DNA from: Trachelipus rathkii
Lineage: Eukaryota > Arthropoda > Malacostraca > Isopoda > Trachelipodidae
Assembly: GCA_015478945.1 (NCBI GenBank)
Contig: JABUQX010131230.1
Coordinates: 7,501-29,098, forward strand
Direction of reading: 5' to 3'
Length of the DNA: 21,598 nucleotides
The notes under the pieces were generated by a model. It did no database searches. It was not told the origin of the DNA and saw only the letters and a list, made by a program, of their open reading frames with translations. The position numbers were made by a program, and so were the translations under genes. Position 1 is the stretch's first letter, and every line of letters begins with the position of its first letter. Below, one piece after another: positions 1 to 9,967 of this stretch.

Positions 1-757
1 ATATATTATATATAATATATATATATAAGATAAATATATATATATAATATATGACATTATAATATATATATATATATTAAATATATATATATATATTATA
101 TAATATATATAATAATATTAATATAAACTATAATAGTATATATATATAGAATATTTAATATATACTATATATTATAGTATATGTATATATATTTATAGTA
201 TATATAAATATTATATATATGATATTTATATAAAAATAAAATAATATATTATATATTTAAATTATATATATAATATTATCATATAATATAATATAGATTG
301 ATGATACTAATAATATATATATTAATATGTATAAATATAATATTATATATAAATATATATAAATATAAATATTTATATTATATAATATTAGATATCTATA
401 TATATATTTATAATATAATATATATAATATATATTATATAATATATATATAATAAATAATATATAATATATAATATTTTATGTATATAATATATGTAGTA
501 TATAATATATCTATATATAAGTATATATAATAATATATATATAGATATATATATATATATATAATTATATATATATGATATATATAAATATTAATACTAT
601 TAATATTGCTTAAATATATTTAAAACAATATGAAAACTTAATATATTATATATATATATATCTATATGATATATATAAAATATATAATATATAATATTAA
701 TTATATATATACATATATAGAAATTATTATATATAAATATATATCTATTATATATCA
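1..757. repeat. Degenerate TA-rich simple-sequence tract
   Basis: Almost every base is A or T. Short perfect TA runs are broken every 6-20 bases by AA, TT or single G/C insertions, so this is an imperfect (TA)n satellite rather than a clean microsatellite. It ends abruptly at about 757, where mixed-composition sequence begins. Open frames here are translations of low-complexity DNA (Y, I and N only) and are not genes. Confidence 0.95.
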
Positions 758-1107
758 CGGCTTGGGCCCTTTCAAGAAGGAGCAGAAAATAAAATACAGG
801 AAAACCCACACAAGCCCAAACCTAGCTTAAATCTATCAGGTAAGCTCAGACGTGGGTTTAAAGAGAGAAAAAAACAAAAATTGAAAGAAGAAAACCACAG
901 AACAGAAGGGCTGGAAAGTAAGAGGCTGAACCAAACGAACGAGTCTTGGGGCTTTAATGTCACAGGCAAAAGTCATATGCGAGAGCAATGCACTCCTTAT
1001 GGCGACCGTGGGCGACACAGTTGAAGGTGGAGTGCGAGCGGCAACTTCCCTGAGCATCTGCTTTTGTAATAACCGGAGGAAAGAGATACTGCGCCAACGT
1101 CACTTCG

Positions 1108-1112
<5 letters not shown>
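758..1112. other. Unique sequence without a recognised gene
   Basis: Mixed-composition DNA between the TA tract and the poly-T run. Frames on both strands stay open for 60-75 codons but show no family resemblance; the plus-strand one simply runs into the poly-T tract. This is the flank into which the minus-strand retrotransposon 3' end appears to have inserted. Confidence 0.6.

Positions 1113-1140
<28 letters not shown>
1113..1140 (-). other. Poly(A) tail of a minus-strand non-LTR retrotransposon (28 T on the plus strand)
   Basis: There are 28 consecutive T on the plus strand, which read as 28 A on the minus strand. They lie 76 bases downstream of the stop codon (minus strand, 1217-1219) of the reverse-transcriptase remnant. 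A stop, a short 3' UTR and then a pure A run is the 3' end expected of a poly(A)-tailed non-LTR element integrated by target-primed reverse transcription. I could not find the matching target-site duplication upstream, consistent with the 5' side being truncated or rearranged. Confidence 0.75.
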
Positions 1141-1143
<3 letters not shown>

Positions 1144-1216
1144 TGTCACCGTACCAGACTCACGGGCGGAGCTATTAAGATGGGTGTTTGCAAGCTCAGA
1201 ATCACAACTAAGTAAA

Positions 1217-2335
1217 TTACGCAGATGATAGACAGATGCTGGGCTTAAAGTGGGGGAGATTAAAATCAGTAGGAACTACAGAAGATGGAAGAGAATTCCA
1301 CAAACAGATGTTGGCAGGAAGTAAGGAAGCATCCGCAACTAGCCTGGAGTTACTAACATCAACTGATCAACACAAAACTCATGTTGCAGCACACAGCACA
1401 CTAGTTGTACGATTGCGACGTAACAGGTGGAGGTAACGCGAGTGTTAAGCTCCCTCCGAGCACCCTGCCGCTGCGGTACTTATAGAAAGAGATAAGGCAC
1501 CAATATCGCGCCGCAAGATAGAGGGTCTAAGGGAATGGAAAGTAAGGAACAGTTTATAAGCCTTTTGTGCCTTTGCCGAACCTGTCCAAAAGTCGGGTGA
1601 ACAGAGCCCCCCTTGATATGAGTGCATATCCAACAAGGCGGATGAGCCTTGTATGAGCTGGAGCAGACTGAGAAGAGGAAAAAAAGTCTCGCTAGGTTAA
1701 CAGTATCCCAGTTCTTTGGAGGCCTGCCTAATGCAACCGTTTGATGTGATGTTTCGCAACATTTCTTTTTGTTTATGCTGTTAAGGCCAAGATGTCTTAT
1801 TTGTCACTATGGGAGAGACGACAGAACCTTGAAAAGGAGATAGGAATTTGGAAGGTGCTTAGAGAGGGAAGATTGTGTAGAAGTTGAGTTTTTAAGGAAT
1901 TGAATTCACAAAGTTCAGTTACGACCCACCAGGAAATTCCCTATCCAGATAGCGCGAATAGAATCGGGAAAGATTAAGACGAGAGGCAATCTAGAAGTAA
2001 AAGAGGGAGCAGAATTGAAATGAGTTAAGAATGAAGGGTCGGTCATCGGCATACTCTATGAGTGAATAAGTTAGATGTGCAGAGAAAACATTAATGAAAA
2101 GTAGGAATAAGTGGATAAGACAGAACCCTGAGGAACACCACCTATTGACAGAAAAGGAAAGAAGTCGCTCCACAACAACAGCCGATATTGAGCGATTTTG
2201 AAGAAAACTAGACGTAAGTAAGCAAAGGGAAGGAGGAAAACCAAAGAAGGGAAGCCTTGGAGAGCAGTGACCGCGTGCCATAGTCCGGTCAAATACTTTG
2301 GATATGTCAAGCGCCACACACAAGTCCCCCCGTAG
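1217..2335 (-). pseudogene. Non-LTR retrotransposon ORF2 remnant: RT core to C-terminus
   Basis: Broken reverse transcriptase of a jockey/RTE-like non-LTR element, the enzyme that copies element RNA into DNA at a nicked target. Read on the minus strand in shifting frames: RT motif ALDISKVFDR at about 2314-2285; a Gly-Phe-Pro-Pro segment and SSFLQNRSIS next; GVPQGSVLS at 2139-2113 in a second frame; the catalytic YADD at 2053-2042 in the first frame; NILGLN-like traces near 1800; an AKAQKAYKLF...LRRDIGALSL segment within 1636-1445; and the C-terminal WNSLPSSVVPTDFNLPHFK at 1300-1244, ending at a stop at 1217-1219. The endonuclease and N-terminal RT are missing. At least three frame changes and several stops rule out function unless they are sequencing errors. 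Naming rests on motif recognition, since no search was possible. The subfamily (jockey, RTE or a decapod-specific clade) is uncertain. Confidence 0.88.
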
Positions 2336-2640
2336 TTCCTAAGGGCGGAAAACTATAAATCAGTAAGATAGGAAAGTATATCGCCAGTAGACCTGTAGAA
2401 GGTCAAGAGAATTTGAAAGTAGGAACCAGTTTATTAGTCTCTTAGGTTTAGACTCAACTCTATCCAATAGAAGGATGGAGCCGGTCCTCCGATGTGAGAA
2501 CAGTGCTCCAAACAAGGGCGAATAAGTCCCTGACCAGAACTCACAGCTTCTTAGAAACCACACCAACAGCCTGACTAGAACTCCCAGATTTTTAGAGACC
2601 ACCACTAACAACCGTTGTGATACGAGGTTCCAAGACAATT
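2336..2640 (-). pseudogene. Second non-LTR RT fragment (thumb/C-terminal part of another copy)
   Basis: The minus-strand frame 2638-2360 carries SKNLGVLVRLLVWF at the start, a SPLFG stretch where such elements have a YASHVWG-like segment, then LLDRVESKPKRLIN at about 2470-2429 and a degenerate SLDLLQ...WRYTFLSY. This is the region normally found after YADD, yet it sits upstream (in minus-strand order) of the RT core at 2323-2042. It therefore cannot belong to the same linear ORF as the neighbouring remnant and represents a second, truncated copy or a rearranged part. The frame is open for 92 codons but lacks both the catalytic core and the C-terminus, so it is a fossil. Confidence 0.8.
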
Positions 2641-3628
2641 TTGTTTTGTTCAGACCAATTATCGTTATTGTAATGATGATGTAAAATTATTACTGTTAGG
2701 TTAGAGAAATGTTGGAAAAGTGGGAATAGGATATGTTTTGTAGGTAATGTTAGGTACTTGGTGTGATAAGTAAGTTACTTGGCAACAAACAATACTCGTA
2801 TATTCAGAACATTTTACACAGGTTTGTTACACATTGTTGGTTACCTATGTTATGCTAGCTTTATTGATGTGATAACATTTTTATTTTAGCATTTATTTTA
2901 TTGTCAGCACTCATCCGATCAACATCAAATTTTCAGAGCTTATACAATTGAGGAAGATGCACCTTTTTAATTTAGATTGTTTTTATGTATACCAAATAAA
3001 AATTCTTTAAAAGATCTTTAAAATTTTTTTTTAGATTTTGAGAGAAAAAAAATTATCTCAATAAAATATTTAGGAAAACCATTTTCATAAGGTATCAGAA
3101 ACTAATGTTACTTGGGGTCTGGTTTCAGATATCAAAAATCCTGACAACGAAGTTATAGATAATACTCATCTTTGAATAGCTCAAGTATCAAGTCATTTCA
3201 ACAAAAATTGTAGGAGTTGAACTAAAATATGTCAAGAACATGTCATGTCATGAGTTTTCTTTAAATGAAAATACAAAGCAAACCAATAGATATGGTACTC
3301 ATAAAAACACCCATAATTGATGTTTTAAAGTCAGAAAAGCTACATCTTGCTTTTTATTTAGTGCAGATTGACAGAAAGTTGATAAGATTACATCATTTCC
3401 ATTTTTAAGCAAGGGCTAAAATAGGGCTCAGCCCGATCAAAAAATTGGATCTTGCCTTTATACAAAAATAATACTTAAATATAACTTTAATCACTTAATA
3501 GATACATCACTGTTGAGAAAAAGGGTTATGATTACCAGTTTTAATTTATTGATCTGTTGATTAATTGATACTTTTAATAAAAATAAAAGATTTAGAAGAC
3601 AAAAAATGTTTTTAATAAATTATGTTAG
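2641..3628. other. AT-rich unique sequence, no gene seen
   Basis: About 1 kb of AT-rich DNA with T runs near 3020-3035 and dense stops in all six frames. Fragments such as gttaggttag recur but form no array. A small GGGCTCAGCCC palindrome lies near 3425. I see no coding signature, RNA gene or element boundary. Confidence 0.6.
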
Positions 3629-3675
3629 GTTTATACAAAGAACGTATATTTTTATGTAGTGTTTATACAAAGAAC
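3629..3675 (+). repeat. 15-bp direct repeat, 32-bp period
   Basis: GTTTATACAAAGAAC occurs at 3629-3643 and again, identical, at 3661-3675. The sequence between and after them is partly similar (TATTTTTATGTAGT versus TTATTTTATGCTAT), so this looks like a two-copy tandem duplication of about 32 bp. It lies immediately upstream of the inverted repeat at 3719. Confidence 0.75.
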
Positions 3676-3718
3676 TTATTTTATGCTATGTTTATGCATA
3701 ATACATGGCCAAATATGA

Positions 3719-3816
3719 CGTAAAGCAGTAAGTCAATAGAGCATGGCATGGCATGGCAATGCAGGGTGGAGGGGGGATGGGGTATGGTTTTTGCACTACT
3801 GTTTTACTGCTTTACG
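3719..3816. repeat. Perfect 13-bp inverted repeat around a CATGG tandem block
   Basis: CGTAAAGCAGTAA at 3719-3731 is the exact reverse complement of TTACTGCTTTACG at 3804-3816. The 72-bp interior is unusually GC-rich for this neighbourhood and contains GCATGGCATGGCATGGCAATGCAG followed by a G-rich run (GGTGGAGGGGGGATGGGGTATGG). It could be a tiny MITE-like element, a cruciform-forming palindrome or a fossil stem-loop; no protein is encoded. Confidence 0.8.
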
Positions 3817-3839
3817 ATCAATAAAGTAAATATTTTTAA

Positions 3840-4440
3840 TAAATAAAAAAAAATTAAAAATTTTGAAAACTTTTTTCTTAAAATAAATACAATTTTAGAA
3901 AGAATAAAATTTGATAATAATATATTTTAAAAATAAATAAAACTATTATAAACAAAAAGTTTAAAAATTAAAAAAAAATTAAAGAAAATAAAAATGAAAA
4001 ATAAAACAAATAATAATAACCTCGCAAATAATATAAAACTTGCAAATTAAAAACTTATCAAACAAAATAAAACTTATGAAATAAATAAAATTAAAAGCGT
4101 AAACAGTATATATAAAATTAAACTTATGAAATAATAAAACCTTAAAGCAAATAATTAAAACAAACAAAATAATAAAACTTAGGTACAAAATATAAATGTA
4201 AAATAAAAGTTATAAATAAAACATAACCTAAAATAAAACTTGTAAAATAATAAAAATTTGAGACAAAACAAAACTTATAAAAAATTGAAAATTTAACAGA
4301 TAAAATAAAATTTATTTAATACATAAAGCTTTAAAATGTTATAACATAAAAGAATAAAAAAACTTTACTTGGACTAGAAGAGCACTACTCAAAAGACTAT
4401 AACTTTACTAAAAAATAATAACATAAAACTTTAAATACTG
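3840..4440 (+). repeat. A-rich strand-asymmetric block with degenerate AAATAAAACTTAT repeats
   Basis: The plus strand is dominated by A with far fewer T, unlike the symmetric TA tracts. Variants of AAATAAAACTTAT or AATAAAACTT recur at irregular spacing (for example near 4065, 4120, 4170, 4240 and 4270), suggesting an eroded tandem repeat. Open frames on the minus strand here translate to I, F, Y and L only and are composition artefacts. Confidence 0.65.
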
Positions 4441-4653
4441 TTAAAATTCGTCATGTACTGGAAATATAATAGTTGGCGCATACAAAAGAAAATGATATTT
4501 GAGTAATAATGTGAAAATAAAAAATGTTGGCCAATGACGTTAAGAAAACGGAGCACAGGTGAATGGCATAATAGAGATTAACAGTCAAGTGATCAGTAAG
4601 TTATCGTTAGGTTTGGCTAGATAATGTATTGAGTAAAGTATCTCTATAATTAA
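4441..4653. other. Short unique AT-rich spacer
   Basis: Mixed AT-rich sequence between the A-rich block and the GT microsatellite. No gene, RNA or repeat is recognised. Confidence 0.5.
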
Positions 4654-4795
4654 TGTGTGTGTGTTTATGTTTGTGTGTGATATATATATATATATTATTA
4701 TATACTATATTTATATATATATATAATATTATATAATTAATATATAATTAATATAATTATTAAATTATATATATAATATTATAATATATATACTC
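4654..4795. repeat. GT microsatellite grading into a TA tract
   Basis: Interrupted (GT)n at 4654-4679 runs directly into an imperfect TA tract that ends near 4792. A compound (GT)n(TA)n microsatellite is a common arthropod arrangement. Confidence 0.9.
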
Positions 4796-5278
4796 ACCTA
4801 TCGTCAACCATTGAGGGCCGTCTTTATGCCCTGAAACGCAGTAAAAAACTAATATCACGGACTTTGTACATATATCTCTTTATCATATGTATATTGTCCT
4901 CGTACTGTGATTAAACGTAATGATCGATTACGTCTTTTTGTATTGCAGTGCTCGCTATTGTGAGAGTACAAGTGATAAGTGGTAGTTGCTGAAGAATAGT
5001 TGTAATATAACTTCTGGTGGGTTAGGATGTTTCTTTAAAAACAAAAACTTTTAGCTAAATGAATAAATGTTTCTTCATGCAAAAGAAATATAATAATTTA
5101 TGTACGCCATACAGAAGAACACAAGTTAACTTGTACAAGTGAAGGTCTGAACATGCAAAAGTCGAAGCAGTCATTGCATAATAAGAAATCCTTTCATGTA
5201 AGCCGCATCAGGTAACAAATTTTGATGTGCCTAGAGAAGTAAAGAAAATTTAGTTGCTTCAGGTAAGACAATATGCAA
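4796..5278. other. Unique sequence without a recognised gene
   Basis: About 480 bp of mixed sequence. A short potential hairpin, AGGGC with GCCCT 9 bases downstream, lies near 4814-4832. Stops are dense in every frame. No promoter, RNA gene or element end is convincing. Confidence 0.55.
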
Positions 5279-5362
5279 AGAGAGAGAGCGAGAGAGAGAG
5301 AGAGAGAGAGAGAGATATATATATGAGAGAGGAGAAGAGAAGAGAGTAGATGAGAGAGAGAT
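5279..5362. repeat. GA microsatellite with short TA interruption
   Basis: (GA)n from 5279 to about 5315 with one GC interruption, a short (TA) stretch, then irregular GAGAGGAGAAGAGAAGAGAG to about 5362. Its interruptions contrast with the perfect GA array at 17798. Confidence 0.93.
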
Positions 5363-5730
5363 ATGCGTAATTACTTAAGTTATAGATTAAAGATTGTTAT
5401 GTTGAGCCCAGGTTTTATGTAGATAATGTATGTTGGAATATTAGCAATGGCTAGTTTGGTTACGTTATGCTAGACAATGTACTATTAAAGATAGATAGAA
5501 CGGCAGATAGTTAGAAAGTGGTGGTATAATTGTGCAAAGTTTCATATTTTGTGCAACATTTGGTTGCTATAGTGATTATCTAAGAAATTACCAATTAATA
5601 GAGACTACATAATTTATAAGCACGTTGTGCTAAATTTCATATATTTTGTGCAACATTCAGCTGGTGCTATATATATATTTAATTACTAGCTCATTCATCA
5701 TTAAAATTTCATTTTAAGGGTAAAACACCT
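5363..5730. other. AT-rich unique sequence with an internal duplication
   Basis: No gene is recognised. The main structure is the degenerate duplication at 5531-5671, listed separately. The remainder is ordinary AT-rich sequence that changes sharply to more GC-rich sequence at about 5717. Confidence 0.55.
5531..5671 (+). repeat. Degenerate direct repeat of about 95-bp period
   Basis: TGTGCAAAGTTTCATATTTTGTGCAACATT at 5531-5560 recurs as TGTGCTAAATTTCATATATTTTGTGCAACATT at 5626-5657, and both copies continue into a TGGTTGCTATA or CTGGTGCTATA tail. Within each copy TTTTGTGCAACATT echoes the opening TGTGCAAAGTTTCAT, so the unit may itself be an old internal duplication. Confidence 0.8.
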
Positions 5731-6010
5731 TTTTGGGATTCGACCCACATCTCATGTGGGGACTTTACATTTCTGATTCCTCTGGTATCATCCTTCGTCC
5801 TTCCTCTATTATGCATTCCATGCATTTCTTCATATTTTGGCTGTCTACGGCTCCGACTTCGGCTCCCACACATGAATCAACTCAGGCTATATCCTCTTCT
5901 CTTAGTCCAGACTCGGTCGGCATCCTATTCTCGTATATCTACGTCCATTTCCTACTTGGTCAGGCACAGCACCTCCTTGGAGGGGCGTAGGCGTACTGTA
6001 CAAAAGCATA
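5731..6010. other. GC-richer island with a 7-bp hairpin; product unknown
   Basis: Composition rises well above the flanks. An 85-codon plus-strand frame (5733-5990) is open but its translation, rich in S, T, H and L, resembles nothing I know, and the other frames are similarly uninformative. CCCACAT (5744-5750) and ATGTGGG (5754-5760) form a perfect hairpin with a CTC loop. On the minus strand GGGTCGAATCC (5735-5745) closely resembles a Pol III B box (GGTTCGANTCC), but I find no A box at tRNA spacing. It may be part of a repeat or SINE, and a real gene is unlikely. Confidence 0.4.
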
Positions 6011-6149
6011 CGGCTCAGGCAAGCTGACAATATCTCTCAGGTGGGGTAGCAAGTTTCAGATGAATACGATGGCTTTAAGTCCCCTAAATTGAAGGGATAT
6101 AGTGTGCCTTATAAGACTTGGCCATAGGTGTGTGACTATAAATAAGAGT

Positions 6150-6172
6150 ATAATGATATATATCTATATATA

Positions 6173-6211
<39 letters not shown>

Positions 6212-6312
6212 TATAATATATAATATATTATAATAAATATATTATATATGATTATATATTATATTAATATATATATATATAATATAATATATTAATACTA
6301 TATTAATAATAA
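6150..6312. repeat. Imperfect TA tract
   Basis: Imperfect (TA)n with a 24-26 bp cleaner core near 6180-6206, otherwise interrupted by AA and TT. It bounds two GC-richer islands. Confidence 0.95.
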
Positions 6313-6822
6313 ATGTACCATAGTTTCCCAAGACTGGGGTAAGGTGCGTAACAGGCCCGGAAGCAGAAAAGAAATAGAAGAATATGACGCAAGTCGAAAA
6401 GAAAGCCATTTTTCCCCCCTCCCCCCTTTATACCTTTTACTGAGAACTCGAGCAGTCAAAAATCCACCCGGATCTCACTTGGCATCTCGCCAGTGGGGTT
6501 CATTCCCTTGGCCCCAGGTGGGCCAATCATACCCCTCACAAAACCGACCATTCACTCATATTACGCACCTTTCTATCTCATCTCTGCAAACTCACTTTCT
6601 TCGGTCATGCGTTCCTTTAACTGACTCAATCCACTTTTATTTCGGTCTCCCCTCCGGTTGATTCCAGCACACTCACCACTCGACTTCACATACCTTCCAC
6701 ATTGACTAACCATCTCATCTATCTTTTATTTATTCTCTCATTTACCCTTCCTTACACCACACAATTCTCTAATACGTTCATTCATCATTTTATAAATTCT
6801 CTGCACAAGCTAGGCACACCTC
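6313..6822. other. Pyrimidine-rich island, no assignable product
   Basis: A mixed to C/T-rich plus strand, with one 105-codon frame (6344-6661) whose translation is basic at first and then rich in S, H, P and L. There is no domain, signal peptide or known motif. Downstream of 6660 short TTCACATACCTTCCACATTG-like C/T sequence continues with stops. Its sharp TA-tract borders suggest a dispersed repeat copy. I do not call a gene. Confidence 0.45.
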
Positions 6823-7140
6823 TTAATATATAATATATGATATATATAATATTATATATATATATATATATATTTAATATATATATTATATGTATATATT
6901 ATATATATAATAAATATAACTATACACTGGGCGATTGCCAGCTTCCCAACCTAGGGGGGAGCTTAAAATGTAATAAAACTTTAATATAATTATAGTATAA
7001 ATATATAATTATAATATATTACTATATATATTATATATATTATATAATATATTATATATATATATAATATATAAATATATATATATATAAATATATATAT
7101 ATAATATATATATATAAAATATATATTACTATAACTATAT
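6823..7140. repeat. TA tracts split by a 60-bp island
   Basis: Two imperfect TA tracts (about 6823-6921 and 6983-7140) are separated by a short non-repetitive island near 6922-6982 that contains CTGGGCGATTGCCAGCTTCC and an AGGGGGGAGC run. Confidence 0.92.
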
Positions 7141-7335
7141 GAGAAAGAAACATAAAACTGAAACTTTGTATGGATATTAAATGATTAATATACTAAACAA
7201 ATTATTTACTAAAACAATAGAATACAAATACAATATCCAATGATGGAAAATCAAACAAATTTAGAGCATCTGCAATAATGCTATTATAAAAAGTAATTCT
7301 CCTTGTTCAAACGCAAATTTTATCAACTACTGTGA
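7141..7335. other. AT-rich sequence 3' of the hAT relic
   Basis: Between the TA tract and the transposase C-terminus. It would hold the element's 3' UTR and terminal inverted repeat if these survive, but I see no CAG-starting hAT-type terminus. Confidence 0.45.
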
Positions 7336-9600
7336 ATAAAATAACATGAATGTCAAACTACAATTTCTGTGTACACTATCATAGAGCAGTCCGTTTAATC
7401 TGGTCGTCTTCCATAGTACTTCGCAGGCAAGTCTTGATCCTTAGCAGAGTACGAAAGAGGTGTCTACCCGGACGGGGGTTTTCGATTGGTTGGGAGAGTA
7501 TACTAGCAAGAGTCTTTTCGTCGACGGAAGAAAGGTTCAGGTCTCCTTTAAGACTTGGAGACACAAGTTCTTTACTTTCACTACTCAGTTGTATTGTCTA
7601 CCCAAATTGTAATAATGTCTAGTTCTTCTTCTATGCCCTTTTAAGTGGTAAAAACTATAAAAGAGCCTGCTTTTCCTTAACTCGCATCGATGTTATATAT
7701 GCAATGTGGAAAGGATGTGATTAGTCAAGTGCATAGGCATGGTGATTTTCAGTAGAAGACGTATTCCAAGAAGAAGTTATTAAATCCAGATACGGACTAT
7801 TAAGGACCTTCTTCAGAACTCCGGGGGATTTGCCTGGATGGTTACTAGCTGCTACAAAAAAGTCCGTGGTATATTCACGACTAAGTCCCTAGCTTGCTCG
7901 GCGATTTCACTAACTTCTTTTAACACTTCATCGGATGCGTTTTCTTCACATTTGCGATGGGCCCTAACATTTCACAATATGTTAAATTGCGCGAGTTTGG
8001 ACGATATCTCAAGGTTCTTATATTGGAAGCATTTACAACTGGCTTAACATCGCAGAGTATCTTCGGCGATCATATCATAGCCGTATGAATGACGAGCTAC
8101 ATGCCGCTGAAATGCCAACTGAAAAGCGCTTTTTTATTGATGGCGGTATTTCCTCTCAATGGAAAGGATTTCTAATGATTGCCATCATTCGAAAGAGTGC
8201 TCTTAACCCTGAGGCACTTCGTGTTGTCAGTACGCTATCTGGTCTCGGCTAGGCTTGGGAGGTTGTGACATTGATTTTTTTCTCAAGACGTCCCGCAAAA
8301 AAACGTAATATGTCTTTAGATGTCCACAGTTATTGCGATTTCTGGTATTGGTTCAAATCATTACTACTAAATATTTTGTTTGTGTGAAGAAGCAATGAAA
8401 GAGAGAATACTTTTTATCACTGTTTCCTCAATATTGCGGACACCTTCTCTTTATTGCCAGACGTCGTAGAACACCATCGAAACCGCAAGCCCACTGACAT
8501 TCTAGAATCCCAGTTTCTTCGGTCGGTGACAACATCCTCCCAATGAGCTTTCGCAATGGTTTTTGCGTGAGAGCGCTGTTCAGTTCTAAAAAAGCAATAA
8601 ATTCCTCTTTGACTTCAGCGGACTCTTTGTCGAAATAGCGGCAACGGATAATTGTTCTTTCCAAGAAAATATCTGACGTTTTCACTTCTAGTAAAGCACT
8701 AACGCCCAGCGTTCTTTAACCTTCGTAACGATGCTGTTCCTTATAGTAGTACCCTACTAGAGAATTGATTTTAATTTGAATCTGAACCGATTCGTTGCTG
8801 AACATTTTCTTACCTTTTGCAAAATGGTTTTCAAAATGAATGAATGTTCCGGCATTCATCGTAAACGGACAAATTGCACACTGCCTCATCAGATGCTTCA
8901 CCCGAGGAAACGTAATCGCGCTACACAGAAAATGTCACACATGAAATTTTTGAGGATAATATTTTTTAATTTCTTCTATGATTTCTTGAATGCGGTGTAT
9001 TCTGGATGCGTCTACTCGCAGACGTACGTAGAACATTTCGCTAGCTTCAACAGCAGTTTTATACACATGTGTGTTATGTCCTTACAACCGCATGAACACT
9101 TTATATTTAAAGTGAAAGGTCTTATGTTTAAAGGACCTAGACCCCCTCTGAACAGAACTTTTATGTGGGATAATAAAATACAATCAAATCTGCAAAAATG
9201 CCTGTTCTTTGGCCGGAGTATGTCAGCCAAGTGAATATGTTCCAATCCATTCATAATGAGTTTCCGTCTTTAAGTAGGGGTAGCATCTTCCAAGAAAATT
9301 ATAGGTCTAGTGGAATCCAAACACTCTTTCAGTAACTGTTTCTTTTTCTCAGTCGAAATCATAGATGAATGTCCAACGAATCTACCAATGTCATTTCCGT
9401 GACTGTCATCTACTGAACGCTAGCTCCGAAATCTGGACCATATCTTGACTCGCTCAGTTCTGGCCGGGTGTGGTTCTCATCGATGCGAAATATGCGAAGT
9501 GGAGGGTACTTGCCTCTTGTGTAGTCGTAGTTGACTTATTGGTATCCTTCGTTTTCACCGCTATCATTTCCAATTTTATCGGAGTTCTTTTTCAAATTTA
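7336..9600 (-). pseudogene. hAT-superfamily transposase relic (TTF finger, DUF4371, hATC)
   Basis: Cut-and-paste DNA transposase remnant of the DUF4371/ZMYM1-like hAT group. On the minus strand the domain order of the family is kept: NDIGRFVGHSSMISTEKKKQ (within 9419-9273), the leader seen before TTF-type zinc fingers; a decayed finger with an SVQRGSRSFKH...HNTHVYKTAVEASE stretch near 9160-9030; the DUF4371 region from about 8900, with FDKESAEVKEEFIAFLEL near 8634-8581 and a degraded CRGQGYDG-like site (CQWACGFDG, 8499-8473); a middle part with DILRFFAGRLEKK near 8300; and the C-terminal dimerisation region LLRIKTCLRSTMEDDQIKRT (7447-7388) followed in another frame by VHRN (7374-7363). Length, about 2.25 kb, fits a nearly full-length transposase of roughly 650-750 residues. 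Multiple stops and frameshifts make it inactive. Terminal inverted repeats were not found; both ends run into AT-rich sequence. Confidence 0.85.
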
Positions 9601-9604
9601 CTGC

Positions 9605-9967
9605 AAATAATAGTATCTAATATAATATAATATAGTATATATATAAATAATATATATAATATATATAAGTATATATAATAAATTATATATGTATATATAA
9701 TATAAATATAAATATAGTTATAATATATATATATATATAGATATACTAAGTTATATAATATTATATATATTACTATAATATTATATATAACTTATATATA
9801 TTATACTGTATATTATAAGAATATATTTTTTTATATATATATAAGTACTATTAACTATATATATATACTATATATTCTATATATTATATATATATATATA
9901 TATATATTATACTAACTATATATATATATAATATAATTATATTATATATATTATATACTATATATAA
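9605..9967. repeat. Imperfect TA tract
   Basis: About 360 bp of interrupted (TA)n with occasional ACTA and AGTA units. It abuts the 5' side of the hAT relic. Confidence 0.95.

Noticed and set aside
600..809. Minus-strand Y/I/N-rich frame
   Set aside because: Translation of TA repeat.
957..1178. Plus-strand frame ending in polyphenylalanine
   Set aside because: The F run is the poly-T complement of the retrotransposon tail.
3979..4188. Minus-strand frame rich in I, F and Y that resembles a membrane protein
   Set aside because: It is the complement of an A-rich repeat; hydrophobic residues follow from T-rich codons.
8776..9234. 152-codon plus-strand open frame
   Set aside because: It lies antisense to the hAT relic, whose minus-strand frames show recognisable family motifs. 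The plus-strand translation has none.
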